A program made the translations under genes and the position numbers. The notes under the pieces were generated by a model, which was given only the letters and a program-made list of their open reading frames with translations, ran no database searches and was not told the DNA's origin. From positions 124,285,521-124,349,520 of the forward strand of contig NC_064621.1 of assembly GCF_023898315.1 (NCBI RefSeq): 64,000 nt of DNA, given 5' to 3'. Position 1 is the stretch's first letter. Each line of letters begins with the position of its first letter. Source of the stretch: Schistocerca nitens (lineage: Eukaryota; Arthropoda; Insecta; Orthoptera; Acrididae). Positions 11,379 to 22,466 of this stretch are shown here, one piece after another.

Positions 11379-11896
11379 TTTATATGTTTCTACGAGAATT
11401 TCTCAAGTATAAATACCAAAGTGTTGCCAGCACCTGACACTTTGTATGGGGATTAGCGCTACTTCCAGAAGTGCGGCCAGCACGTGCAGGAATACATGAA
11501 GTGGCTGGCTGGCAAAGTGGTCAGGGCATGGGCGTGCAATGCTCTGCTGTTGGTGTGAAAGATTTTTAACAGTGTAATGATGGGTGGTGTTATACTGACA
11601 GTATTCCTTGTGCGATCAGAAGAAAATGTGCCGCAATTGTTTAAATATTCCATACTGCATTGTCTCCCACAGAATGTTTAAATAAACAATATTCCATTCA
11701 CTACAGTAAATTTCTCGATAAATATTTTAAATTAATAGGTAAACTATATTCAAACACCATAACACAATATAAGTGTAGACCAGATGGGCCATGAATTTAA
11801 AGAAATAGTATCGGCGGTAATTGAGAGATTTATACAACACAAAAGTAACAAACGACGGAGCTGATCCTCCTTGGTGCACAAAACGGGTCAGACCGG
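11377..11896. other. Unannotated spacer
   Basis: No recognised feature. Confidence 0.35.
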
Positions 11897-12585
11897 TTTT
11901 TTTTTTTTTTTCGGTCATCAGTCTACTGACTGGTTTGATGCGGCCCGCCACGAATTCCTTTCCTATGCTAACCTCTTCATCTCAGAGTAGCACTTGCAAC
12001 CTACGTCCTCAATTATTTGCTTGACGTATTCCAATCTGTCTTCCTCTACAGTTTTTGCCCTCTACAGCTCCCTCTAGTACCATGGAAGTCATTCCCTCAT
12101 GTCTTAGCAGATGTCCTATCATCCTGTCCCTTCTCGTTATCAGTGTTTTCCACATATTCCTTTCCTCTCCGATTCTGCGCAGAACCTCCTCATTCCTTAC
12201 CTTATCAGTCCACCTAATTTTCGACATCCGTCTATAGCACCACATCTCAAATGCTTCGATTCTCTTCTGTTCCGGTTTTCCCACAGTCCATGTTTCACTA
12301 CCATACAATGCTGTACTCCAGACGTACATCCTCAGAAAAGTTCTTCCTCAAATTAAGGCAGGTATTTGATATTAGTAGACTTCTCTTGCCCAGAAATGCC
12401 TTTTTTGCCATAGCGAGTCTGCTTTTGATGTCCTCCTTGCTCCGTCCGTCATTGGTTATTTTACTGCCTAGGTAGCAGAATTCCTTAACTTCATTGACTT
12501 CGTGACCATCAATCCTGATGTTAAGTTTCTCGCTGTTCTCATTTCTACTACTTCTCATTACCTTCGTCTTTCCACTGTTGTAGAT
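11897..12585 (-). mobile_element. RTE-type LINE, 3' 690 bp
   Basis: Minus-strand frames give the C-terminal half of an endonuclease/RT polyprotein: EVKEFCYLGSKIT, then ALYGSETWT, IEAFEMWCYRRM and RDRMIGHLLRHEG. The element ends in a T run at 11898-11912 (poly-A on the element strand) preceded by a conserved hairpin-like cggtcatcagtctactgact. Several frameshifts. It abuts the plus-strand LINE that starts at about 12586. Confidence 0.85.
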
Positions 12586-14432
12586 ACAACGAAAAACACA
12601 TGTCAAACTTAGACGCAGAATCTCCAAGATGGGCAATCTTTTGCAGAAGCTCGAAATTTAGCGTGGACTTCAATGCGAGATGCTTATAACTGTTTCCACA
12701 ACGAAACTTTGTCATGAAACCTGGCAGAAAATCCAAAGAGGTTCTGGTCGTATGTATAGTATGCTAGTGGCAAGACACAATCAATGCTTTCTCTGCGCGA
12801 CAGCAATGCAGATACTATCGAAGACAGTGCTGCGAAATCAGAGTTACAAAATACAGTCTTCCGAAATACCTTCACAAAAGAAGACGAAGTAAATATTCTA
12901 GAATTCGAATCAAGAACAGCTGGCAACATACGCGTAGAGGCAAATATCCTCTGAGTAGTGAAGCAATTTCAATCATTTAATAAAAGCAAGTGTACTGGTC
13001 CAGACTGTATAACAGTTAGGTTCCTTTCAGAATATGCTGATGCAATAGCTCCATACTTAATCATATACAACCATTCGGTCGACGAAAGATCCGTACCCAA
13101 AGACTGGAAAGTTGCACAGCTCACATCAATTTTCAAGGAAGGCAGTACGAGTAATCCATTGAATTACAGGCCCATATCATTAACGACGATATAGAGCAAG
13201 ATTTTAAAACATATGTTGTGTTCGAACATTATGAGTTACCTCGAAGAAAACGGTCTATTAACAAACAGTCAACACTGATTTAGAAAACATGGTTCTTGTG
13301 AAACACAACTAGCTCTTTACTCGTATGAAATGTTGAGTGTTATTGGCAAGGGATTTCAAATTGATTCCGTATTTCTGTTTTTCTGGAAGGCTTTTGACAC
13401 TGTACACAACAGTGTCTCGTCGTGAAATTGCTTGCTTACGGAATATCGTCTGTTATGTGACTGGATTCGTGATTTCTTGTCAGAGGTCACAGTTCAAAGC
13501 AACTGATGGAAAGCCGTCGAGTAAAACAGAAGTGATTGCTGGCGTTTCCCAAGTTAGTGTTAGATGTCCTTTGCTATTCTTTATTTATATAAACGATTTG
13601 GGAGACAATATGAGCACCCATCTTAGGTTGTTTTCAGATGATGCTGTCATCTATCGACTAGTTAAGAATCAGAAGATCAAAACAAACTGCAAAGCGATTT
13701 AGAAAAGATGTGTGTGGTGTGAAAATTGGCAATTGACCCTAAATAACGTAAAGTATGAGGTCATCCACATGAGTGCTAAAAGGAACGCGTTAAACTTCCA
13801 TCACACGATAAATGAGTCAAATCTAAAGGCTGTAAATTCAACTGAATACCTAGGTATTACAATTATGAAAAACTTAAATTGGAAGGTACACACAGAAAAT
13901 TTTGTGGAGAAGGCTAACCAAAGACTGTTTTATTGGCAGGACACTTAGAAAACGTAATACATCTACTAAGGAGACTGCCTACACTATACTTGTCCATCTT
14001 TTTTTAAAGTAGTACTGTGCGGTATAGGATCCTTACCAGATAGGATTGATGGAGAACATCGAAAAAGTCCAAAGAGGAGCAGCACAGTTTGTCTGATCGT
14101 GAAACAGGGGAGAGAGTGTCACTGAAATGATGCAGGATTTATTGTGGACATCATTAAAACAGAAGCGGTTCTCGTTCTGGAGGAATCTTCTCACGAAATT
14201 CCCATCATCAACTTTCTCCTCCTAATGCAAAAACATTTTGTTGATGCCGACCTATATAGAGAGGAACGATCACCATGATAAAATAAATCAGAACTTGTAC
14301 AGAAAGATTTAGGTGTTCATTCTTTCCATGCTACATGAGATTGGAATAACAGAGAATTGTGAAGGTGGTTCGATGAACCCTCTGCCAGGTACTTACGTGT
14401 GATTTGCAGAGTATCCATGTAGATGTAGATGA
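12586..14432 (+). mobile_element. Jockey/CR1-type LINE (copy 2), 5'-truncated
   Basis: Plus-strand pieces in order: 12958-13194 with SKCTGPDCITVRFLS and NPLNYRPISLT (RT fingers/palm), 13337-13702 with FIYINDLGD and FSDDAVIY (motif C), 13712-13948 with STEYLGITIMKNLNWK. A decayed C-terminus follows, and the element closes with gtagatgtagatg at about 14420-14432. Same family as 219-780 and 63706-64000. Stops and frameshifts throughout, so it is inactive. The endonuclease region is missing. Confidence 0.85.
13337..13702 (+). pseudogene. Reverse transcriptase palm fragment of the jockey-type LINE
   Basis: Open stretch containing a motif-B-like region (GVSQVSVRCPLLFFIYINDL, normally GVPQGS) and FSDDAVIY with the catalytic DD pair. 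The upstream motif A region is frame-shifted: the DNA near 13383 reads in another frame as an FLE(A)FDTV-like segment. Confidence 0.7.
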
Positions 14433-16412
14433 AGACCACCATATATTCAATAAACTGTTTAAATAAACGATTATCCACTCATTGCCTTGTCTATCAGAAA
14501 TTGTTTAGACAATATTCCATACACTGGAATTTGATTTCCCGCCCAATAGCCAACCAAATGAGTGGGGGTGGGTGGAAGGGGAGGGTTAATTGATTGATTA
14601 ATTAATTAATTAAATTAATTAATTATCAAGCAAATTATTGTGTGGGAGGGTCACTCGAATAACTGAGACGCGAAAGTGTGCTTTTATCGGCGAAGGGGAG
14701 TTCGAGTGGTAGGGGAGGTGAAGGGGAGGCGACGTTCTCGGAAGGATGGATTATCTGCAGCGGGTCACAAACCACTTAGCGGAACAATAGGTGAAGGGGA
14801 GGATGAGGGAGTCATAAATCAGTCAGCTGTCACAATTTAATTAATGTGATGCCAATTTGATATAAAGTGGTGTATAGCTATAGGCTAAGTACCCGTCAGT
14901 CAAAAGAGAACATTGTATTATCAGGAACACTATGTTTGCACCTGAGTGTACTCTTGCCTGTCATGTACCTGCATTACAACAATCTGCCAGAACGAAGTTT
15001 GTCTCCCTACTTGTAACTAGGCAGGAACCCAAGAGGACAACTTAAATTGCTGTGGTTGAAACGAATAACAACAAAAGTCATATTCTTCCTTCTCACTGAT
15101 ATTCGGCTCTTTATTTCCGAATGTGTGGCGATTTATGAGTATGTGGTTAGGCTGGAAGGTAAGAGTAGAGCTTTATTGTTGCGGCTAAAACTGGCAGCAA
15201 TAAAATTTGTATTTTTGCTTCTCATACATATTTGTCTCTATTTCCCTATGTGTAGCGACTTTTGAGGGTGTGGTTAAGCAAGAACCTAAGAGGACAGTTT
15301 AAACTGCTGAGAATGAATCGAGGAGAAATAATATTCATATTCTTCCTTGTAACAAGGTCGATAGGCGATCATACAGTCGTTACCATTGCGTGTGACGTCA
15401 AAACTACGTCACTTTTGCAGGAATTGTTGTGAAACGAGTATTAACCTCACATTATTAACTGATGACATTTTCTTCGGATTATATCTTGTAAAAGGAAAAG
15501 TTGTAATTTATCAAATTATGTCTGATGTGGCAGAGGAACCTATTCATTGTATTAAAGGATACTAACGCTGTGAACTGTAGAAATATATGATTATCTACAT
15601 TAACACATCGATAATTAGGGAGTTCCATTTCACATACCTGGAACTTCCTCGACGTAATATACAGGGAAGCGTGAAGGCGCGATGGGTTCGTGGAATCCTG
15701 CAAAGCAGTTCTTGAGGTTCACAGAAATTTTTTAAAAGATGAAACTGCATTTAGTGTACGACTTAACGCAGAATAGCCTATCGTCCTCCACGTTGAGCTT
15801 CGTCATAGCCCTATTAGACGAACTGCTTCATTCATAAATCTGACGCAGCATTTCATGGATGGGAAAAACCGCCTAGTTAAAACAGATGCAGTATTTTAGT
15901 TATAAATAGCTGACTCTTTCGGTGTTTATTTGGTCTCAGTCCTAACTTGTGTATTTTATTTTTTACTAATAACCGAGTAAAAAAAGTCAGCCGCAGCACT
16001 AAAATTTTCGTTTTTAAATAAACCGCGTTAGAGAAATTTTTATTCATAAAATTTGCATTGGTTTGAAATATTGCGTTACTATAGGAAATGCGAAAAGCGA
16101 TCAGTGATATTTTAATGACAATGGGAATAGAAACGAGCAACAAACACATGGCATAAGAATTGGTACAGCACTGCTACAACAAGAATGTCCCTTTTCCTTC
16201 TGTCTTTGTTTCACCTTCAGTTGTGCACATTTTAAGGAGCTCTTGCCTTAAGGGCCAAAGACATACGGATTTGATACACAACGTGCATGGTTCACGGCGT
16301 GCACAGTTGACCCTTACCACTCTAACGACAAACTTAGTCAATGCCACCATGTGGAACGCACTTCAGCAGACCTTTCTTTCCACAAAAGGCTGTTTTGGGT
16401 TTCGAGTTGGTT
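14433..16412. other. Long AT-rich spacer
   Basis: Contains a TTAA-rich simple run at about 14590-14625 and otherwise no gene, RNA or transposon I can recognise. Confidence 0.35.
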
Positions 16413-16426
16413 GTTTATTGTCCAGG

Positions 16427-16644
16427 TTCAAAATGGTTCAAATGGCTCTAAGCACTATGGGACTTAACATCTATGGTCATCAGTCCCCTAGAACTTAGAA
16501 CTACTTAAACCTAACTAACCTAAGGACAGCACACAACACCCAGCCATCACGAGCCAGAGAAAATCCCAGACCCCGCCGGGAATCGAACCCGGGAACCCGG
16601 GCGTGGGAAGCGAGAACGCTACCGCACGACCACGAGATGCGGGC
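16427..16644 (-). mobile_element. tRNA-SINE with alternative (Gly-like) head
   Basis: On the minus strand the head reads gcccgcatctcgtggtcgtg, with B box gggttcgattccc. It joins the same body as the Leu/Ser-headed SINEs (ttaggttagttaggtttaag to gagccatttgaacc). Perfect 14-bp duplication gtttattgtccagg at 16413-16426 and 16645-16658. The tRNA identity (Gly-like, from the cttccca anticodon-loop-like stretch) is inference. Confidence 0.92.
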
Positions 16645-16658
16645 GTTTATTGTCCAGG

Positions 16659-17500
16659 AATCTTCTTTAGGTGCAGCGCCAACTTGAACTCTCTTGAATC
16701 TATTTTAAGTGCTAACTGAAAAGTAAATTACCAGGAGAGGTTTGCTACAAAGGAATGGATCTGGTTGTTTACTGTGCAGCAATCGGCTTTCGTTCAGTGT
16801 GCAAGACCTGGTCTATACGGTACATTCTCGTTTCCGTCGCTCGACATCCGTTGTATTCAGAATGGCACTATCCGATTCTGAAAACTTTTTTTACGAAGGG
16901 ATGTAGGAAGGAAGCACAATGCTCCATTAGTAGTAGAAGATTAAAGATTTATCTGTCATTCTTAATAAATAATAAAAAAGAGGAGGAAATTATGGTAGTA
17001 TACAATAAAAATAGAAATATAATATGCCTTTATCTTGAAATCGGACAAAGTAACACGAAAAACAGAGTTCTTCACCCTCAGTTTGCACCGCCTAGCACTG
17101 ACTATTCGGAATGCCCAAACAGTAGTACGATCCCCGATTACAACATGATTTTTGAGCAAAGTTTCAAAAAATCTTAACCAATAGGAGAATACTGGCGATT
17201 TTCGTAGTATTCAATCACTTATCACATTTCGAGAAAAGTAGCGAATGGTGGACGGATTAAGTTTCATTTTATTTACCTATTTGATTTAATATTTTGGGTC
17301 TATGTAGCTTGAAACTGAGAGAGTCTAAATTTTTCACTCTTTGTTCAATTTCTACGTTTGTTACAGGAATAATAGGAACAAAAAACCGAGAATGGGCTTT
17401 TTCGGGAAATGGTTACTTTGAGCGGCTGTTTAACAGTCAGATTAAACTAACATTGGGAAAGACGTCCGATGTCGTTAACTATCATCCCTAATTTCACGGC
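16659..17500. other. Unannotated spacer
   Basis: One plus-strand open frame (16755-17177, 140 codons) has no recognisable domain or start context. I do not call it a gene. Confidence 0.3.
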
Positions 17501-17519
17501 AGAGATAGTCAATCGCCGT

Positions 17520-17665
17520 TAAATAATTTCAGCAAAGAATGAAGGCTTTCACGGCAGGTCTTGTCATCACTTAACACTTCCGGGCTAAGATGCCGTCGTC
17601 CATACATAAGACTCTCCCCCAGACGTTTCGCCTTCGACCGCGGTAGGCATCCTCCGAGGACAACT
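17520..17665 (-). repeat. Conserved dispersed-repeat fragment (possible Penelope-related end)
   Basis: The minus strand carries ggcgaaacgtctgggggag and ctttcacggc-type words that I associate with insect dispersed repeats. It contains a poor hammerhead-like core (cggagga and gaaa) whose stem I does not pair. Identity is low confidence. Confidence 0.3.
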
Positions 17666-18091
17666 GCTTTTTTTTTCATCTTTCATTCCTTCCCCGGATG
17701 GGGGAAGGTGGGCACATGGAGAGCCTAGTTCTCTTTGGTGCCTTAGCTTAGCTTATTTTGTTCTGTTGGGACACCATTTATTTGTTGATATGGGGAAATT
17801 TCTTTGTAGTTTCCTGTTGATTCTTTTGTTTTCTGGTGAGAGGATGTGACGACTCTGGCATTTGCCCGAGTGCTAAGGGAAACCTCTCGAAAGCCTTAGT
17901 AAGGGTCCTTGTGTTTGATGTTGTTATCTTCTGCCTTTGTTCTTCTACTTTTTTTTGTGTGATTAATCTTCTATGAGGTGGCTGATATTTTTGGCTCAGA
18001 AGCGGGTGGTTCGGGCAATAAGTGGTGTAAGTTTTCGAACTTCTTGTCGACACCTGTTCATGAGTCTGGGTATTTTGACATAGGCCTCTCA

Positions 18092-18093
<2 letters not shown>

Positions 18094-18160
<67 letters not shown>
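18094..18160. repeat. (TA)n microsatellite
   Basis: About 33 TA units. Confidence 0.95.
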
Positions 18161-18163
<3 letters not shown>

Positions 18164-18507
18164 CTTACTGTCATTTCTTGTTAACAATATTATCTTATTA
18201 CCAAGAATAAGCAGCTTTCACTCAGTTGCTACTCGACAGAAATCAAACCTGCATTTGGATCGGACTTCCTTAACTCTTGTGCAGAAGGTGTGCAATATAC
18301 TGCTGCATCCATTTTCAATAAGCTATCACTAGAATTAAAAAATCTTATCAGTAATCCACACGCTTTCAAATCGAACCTGAAGAGTTTCCTCGCGGTTCTC
18401 TCCCATTCTGCCGAGGAGTTCCTTGAAAAATTAAGCTGATTCTTGTTGTATTGCTGATTGCTTTTACTTAATCTTATGGCTTGAATTTTTTCGGGTTCAG
18501 GTTCATC

Positions 18508-18996
18508 TTATGTGATACTGCGTGAAGAGTTTGACAAGGCTCTGAAAGAACTAAGTCGAAACAAGGCCCAGGAGTAGACAACATTCCATTAGAACTACTG
18601 ACAGCCTTGAGAGAGCCAGTCCAGACAAAACTCTATCATCTGGTGAGCAAAATGTACGAGACAGGCGAAATACCCTCGGACTTCAAGAAGAATATAATAG
18701 TTCCAATCCCAAAGAAAGCAGGTGTTGACAGATATGAAAATTACTGATCAGCATTCATGGCTGCAAAATACTAACGCGAATTCTTTACAAACGAATGGAA
18801 AAAATGGTAGAAGCCGACTTCAGGGAAGATCAGTCTGGATGCCAAAGAAATGTTGGAACACGCGAGGCAATACTGACCCTGCGACTTATCTTAGAAAATA
18901 GATTAAGGAAAGGCAAATCTACGTTTCTAGCATTTGTAGACTTAAAGAAAGCTTTTGACAATGTTGACTGGAATACTCTTTCAAATTCTGGAGGTG
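18508..18996 (+). mobile_element. RTE-type LINE, left piece (split copy)
   Basis: 5'-truncated LINE with coding similarity to the copy at 35060-35530: GEIPSDFKKNIIVPIPKK, RNVGTREAILTLRLILE, and AFVDLKKAFDNVDW (RT motif A). It stops abruptly at 18996. The continuation is found in inverted orientation at 20170-19434, and the 3' end lies at 27410-27744 beyond the LTR element. The last 76 bp (18921-18996) are duplicated in inverted orientation at 20095-20170. Confidence 0.9.
18921..18996 (+). repeat. Left arm of a perfect 76-bp inverted duplication
   Basis: Identical to the reverse complement of 20095-20170. Both copies share the same private 2-bp deletion relative to the LINE at 35523-35545, so one was copied from the other. 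Confidence 0.92.
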
Positions 18997-19049
18997 CATT
19001 TCGGCCTTCTCTAGTAACACGGTGTTGGCTCTCCTGCCAACTACAACAA
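18997..19049 (+). mobile_element. LTR end fragment (tgttggctctcctgcc type)
   Basis: Reads as the 3' end of an LTR similar in layout to the solo LTR at 53782-54296 (ggcc-rich stretch, then gtgttgg...ctgcc, then acaaca). It appears to have been inserted into the gypsy-like LTR before the inversion truncated it. Confidence 0.4.
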
Positions 19050-19429
19050 TAACTTATTCAATTCACAACTAAAAGTGTCATTGTGATTTCTCAGAATTTT
19101 TGCAAAATAAATAATAACTTTCGTTAGTTTCATGTTTTTCTTATACTAACTAGCACTACTCCAGTACCCAAGTATCCCACTAGTTACGTAAGAAATTTTG
19201 TGAATTTTTGTGTCATTTCCTTACAGCGGACGACTCCAGAAGATATTTATTGCTGAAAGTTCTTCAGGCATTTCTCTTTAGGAGAAAGTTAGGAGCGTCT
19301 GTCTGACTTCTGTAGTATTGTGGGGGCTGGAAATTGCATCTTGCAGGAGCCACAGGGTAAAGGGTACATCGCAGATTAATCCGTTGAGCAGAATAACAGA
19401 ATAATAGATCAACCCCACACGCGCTCAAA
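19050..19429 (-). mobile_element. Left LTR of gypsy-like element, inverted part
   Basis: Reverse complement matches 25735-26112 (inner part of the right LTR) closely, including the agaagatatttattgctg and ccacagggtaaagggtacat stretches. The other half of this LTR is in direct orientation at 20171-20358. The outer end meets LINE sequence at 19430-19433 (ctgt, that is ACAG on the element's reading strand), matching the ACAG at 27410-27413 on the far side. Confidence 0.8.
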
Positions 19430-19433
19430 CTGT

Positions 19434-20170
19434 AGCACCACATTTCGAAAGCTTCTGTTCTCTTCTTGTCCAAACTATTTAACGTCCATGTTTCACTTCC
19501 ACACATGGCTACACCCCATACAAATACTTTCAGAAACGACTTCCTGATACTTAAATCTATACTCTTCTTCAGAAACACTGTCCTTGCTACAGCCAGTTTA
19601 CATTTTATACGCTCTCCACTTCGACCATCATCAGTTATTTTGCTCCCCAAATAGCAAAACTCATCTACTACTTTAAGTGTCTCACTTCCTAATCTAATTC
19701 CCTCAGCATCACTCCACTTAATTCGACTACATTCCATTATCCTCGTTTTGCTTATGGTGATGTTCAACTTATATCCTCCTTTCAAGACACTGTCCATTCC
19801 GTTCAACTGCTCTTCCAAGTCCTTTGCTGTCTCTGACAGAATTACAATGTCATCGGCGATCCTTAAAGTTTTTATTTCTTCTCCATGGATTTTAATACCT
19901 ACTCCAAATTTTTCTTTTGTTTCCTTTACTGCTTGCTCAATATACAGATTGAATAACATCGGGGATGGGCTACAACCCTGTCTCACTCCCTTCCCAACGA
20001 CTACTTCCCTTTCATGCCCCTCGGCTCTTATAACTGCCATCTGGTTTCTCTACAAATTGTAAATAGCCTTTCGCTCCCTGTATTTTACCCCTGCCACCTC
20101 CAGAATTTGAAAGAGTATTCCAGTCAACATTGTCAAAAGCTTTCTTTAAGTCTACAAATGCTAGAAACGT
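19434..20170 (-). mobile_element. RTE-type LINE, inverted middle piece
   Basis: Minus-strand frame 20040-19264 contains GCSPSPMLFNLYIEQ (motif B), LRIADDIVILSET (motif C, normally FADD, here IADD), FCYLGSKITDDGRS and CGSETWTLNSLDKKRTEAFE. It breaks off at ...WCY where the LTR element inserted. The LINE continues at 27410. Confidence 0.9.
20095..20170 (-). repeat. Right arm of a perfect 76-bp inverted duplication
   Basis: Reverse complement of 18921-18996, 76 of 76 identical by eye. Confidence 0.92.
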
Positions 20171-20358
20171 GTGACCGTTGTGTCTGGAATGTATGTGTGC
20201 ACGCTCACTTGTCAATTGCGTATCGTGTACATGAATTCATATAACATTGACTTTATCTTATCGAGTTTGGGTTCGAATGAAGCATCTTGATGTGCAGAAT
20301 ATGATTGTGAAGGCAGAAAATCTAAGCAATGAAGGTCAGGAGACCGCGATGTCTTACA
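20171..20358 (-). mobile_element. Left (3') LTR of gypsy-like element, direct part
   Basis: Matches 27197-27409 in the same orientation (tgtctggaatgtatgtgtgc, cgagtttgggttcgaatgaa, gcaatgaagg). On the element strand the LTR begins TGTAAGAC, immediately after a purine-rich tract. Confidence 0.88.
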
Positions 20359-20360
20359 TA

Positions 20361-20373
20361 CCTCCCTCCTTCT
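20361..20373 (-). other. Polypurine tract of gypsy-like element
   Basis: On the element (minus) strand GAAGGAGGGAGG directly precedes TA and the LTR start TGTAAGAC. This is the expected position and composition of the plus-strand primer. Confidence 0.7.
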
Positions 20374-22466
20374 GACAAAATTTTTGTCTGGGGTTTGTCA
20401 ATGCCGAGGAAATCATTGACAAAGTCGGGAAAAAATTGTTCTTTTAGATTTTCCAATAAACTTTTCTCAGCCATTCTTAACAATTTTTTCTAATGATTTC
20501 TTTATAGCTATTGTTTCTATTTTTTTAAATTTTACAATTTATGTTTCGTTGTTAGGCAAATATAGGCTTTATAAAGGTTGTTATTATTTGTCGTTGCCAG
20601 TACATGTCTGTGTTTTTCTTTTTCATTTCCAAAAACTTGTTTTTACAATATTAATTTTTCTAAACTCGTAAGTGCACATTTTATCATGTTTTTGTGTGGT
20701 TATATTTTTTCGTTAGTTAAGCTTGCGTAAATGTTTGCAAAAGCTGTGTTGTGTTACATTATCTTTTTCTTTATGTGTCATTGTTTTTTGGTTTTTTTTT
20801 TTTTTTGTAAGAATGAAGAAGCGTTTCCTCTTAATTCTATCCCCAGTATTAATATTATTACCCCAAAAAAGTGTTTTTGAATGTTACTTAGAGAAGAAAA
20901 ATCCTGCACAAATCCTTTTCTAATTTTATATATAAAAGAAATGAATAGACTTTCCATGAGTTTTTGAGATTATATAACTATACTAACTAAGTTTCTTTAC
21001 AAAAGGTTTAAGTTATCTATAAATTGTGGATTTTACATACATAATAAAAATAATTACTTTCTAAAAAAAGGAAAAAGAAAATATTTTTACAAAAATATCA
21101 TTTTCTTAACTAGACATTCGTATTTTATCAATTTTTTGTTTCGTTTTGTGCTGCGTCAGTTTCTGTGCTCGACGATCCCCACTGAAATACTGGAAGGCGT
21201 CGACTCATTTGTATGCGTGTCACAAATCATAAGAGAAGCACTAGCATGCGATGCCGGGTCTTACTTGTTGACATTGTCATCATGGAGTGGTACTTTTAAC
21301 CGATGATGATGACTGTGGTTTACTGCATAAACAGTGATATCTTGGTACTCCTTTGCTGTCACACCTGGGACGGTATGGCAGTTTGATATCTGTAGTTGAC
21401 TACCGACGATCGTCACCCAGTATTGTGCTGTGACGTTTTGGTACTTCACACCTGGTTCGGTATGGCGATTTGATGACGTGGTAGGGAGAATACTGTTCAT
21501 TTTGCTGAATCAGTTTCTAGATAATGTTGGTTGGTACTCTTAATATTCTGTTTGCCGTTCGCTTGTATTTGTTTGACGATTCAAGGTTTATTTTTGGAGA
21601 AGTGGTTGTAGTAGTTGCCATGCCTCAAAGTTCATGGAAAGACATTGGTAGCAATTTGCTTTGTAGGATAGGAGAGAAAGGTATCTTGCTGTCTTCTGCC
21701 CTTCTTCATCTTGCATCTTCTCTTCTTCTCTTCTTTCTTGCATTTTCCTGTTCTTCTTGGGCTAGGAATATGTGAATTTTAGTGTAGGAGTGATATAGGA
21801 TTTGTAGGATCTGACTGCCTTTCCAACTGTTACTTGCTGAGTTTGTAGATCTTAGTCATTTTTTGTACCTTCATTGTCGTCTCGTCATATTGTGATTCTC
21901 CCCACGCTCTTCTGTTGTGTAGCAGTGTTGTGACATATGAAATGTCCGTGCTGCGCGTTATCCTCCCGAAGTCCAACCTGGTTGCAACCTGTATTTCCAG
22001 TGTGGCGTTGGTCTTCATGTTGTTGTTATTGCCCTAAGTGCTTTCTCAACATGTCTGTATCCTCTCCGTCGCTATCTCGAAGCATCCGGTGTTAAGGGAG
22101 CTGGTGATTGGTGTTGGTGGCGATGTCCCTCTGACATGTAGAAATATTTACAATTTTTGTTTTACATATATTTGTTATTTACAAAAAAAACTGATTTTAT
22201 ATAATGCAAAATTTTCTGATAGTGGCAAAAATTATTGTATATATATGATTTATTTTATTTATTCTAATTATGTCCTACCACTTCTTCATTCTTTTAACTG
22301 TTGTGTACCATTTATTGTTTGTGTGCATGTTGTAGTGTACTTGATACTACAAGATATTGTTAGTGTGTATTGTCTCTTTTTCTTTTAATTAATGTGTTAT
22401 TTTGTTGATCTATTAACTTAACTTTTATTTAGTGGTTAGTATAAGATAGGGTGGACGTTAGTTTGT
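20374..22466 (-). mobile_element. Internal AT-rich region of gypsy-like element, no pol found
   Basis: Lies between gag and the 3' LTR, where protease, RT, RNase H and integrase would be expected. About 2.1 kb of AT-rich, T-run-rich sequence with no ORF showing RT (YxDD), integrase or protease motifs. Either pol was lost or the element is a gag-only non-autonomous family. Confidence 0.65.

Noticed and set aside
15460-15480. ctgatga word suggesting another hammerhead
   Set aside because: No GAAA at the right distance and no stem II.
16755-17177. 140-codon ORF as a host gene
   Set aside because: No domain, AT-rich composition like its surroundings, overlapped by an opposite-strand ORF.
17580-17660. 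Fourth hammerhead motif on the minus strand
   Set aside because: Has gaaa and a stem II, but the core is CGGAGGA and stem I does not pair next to the core. Too degenerate.
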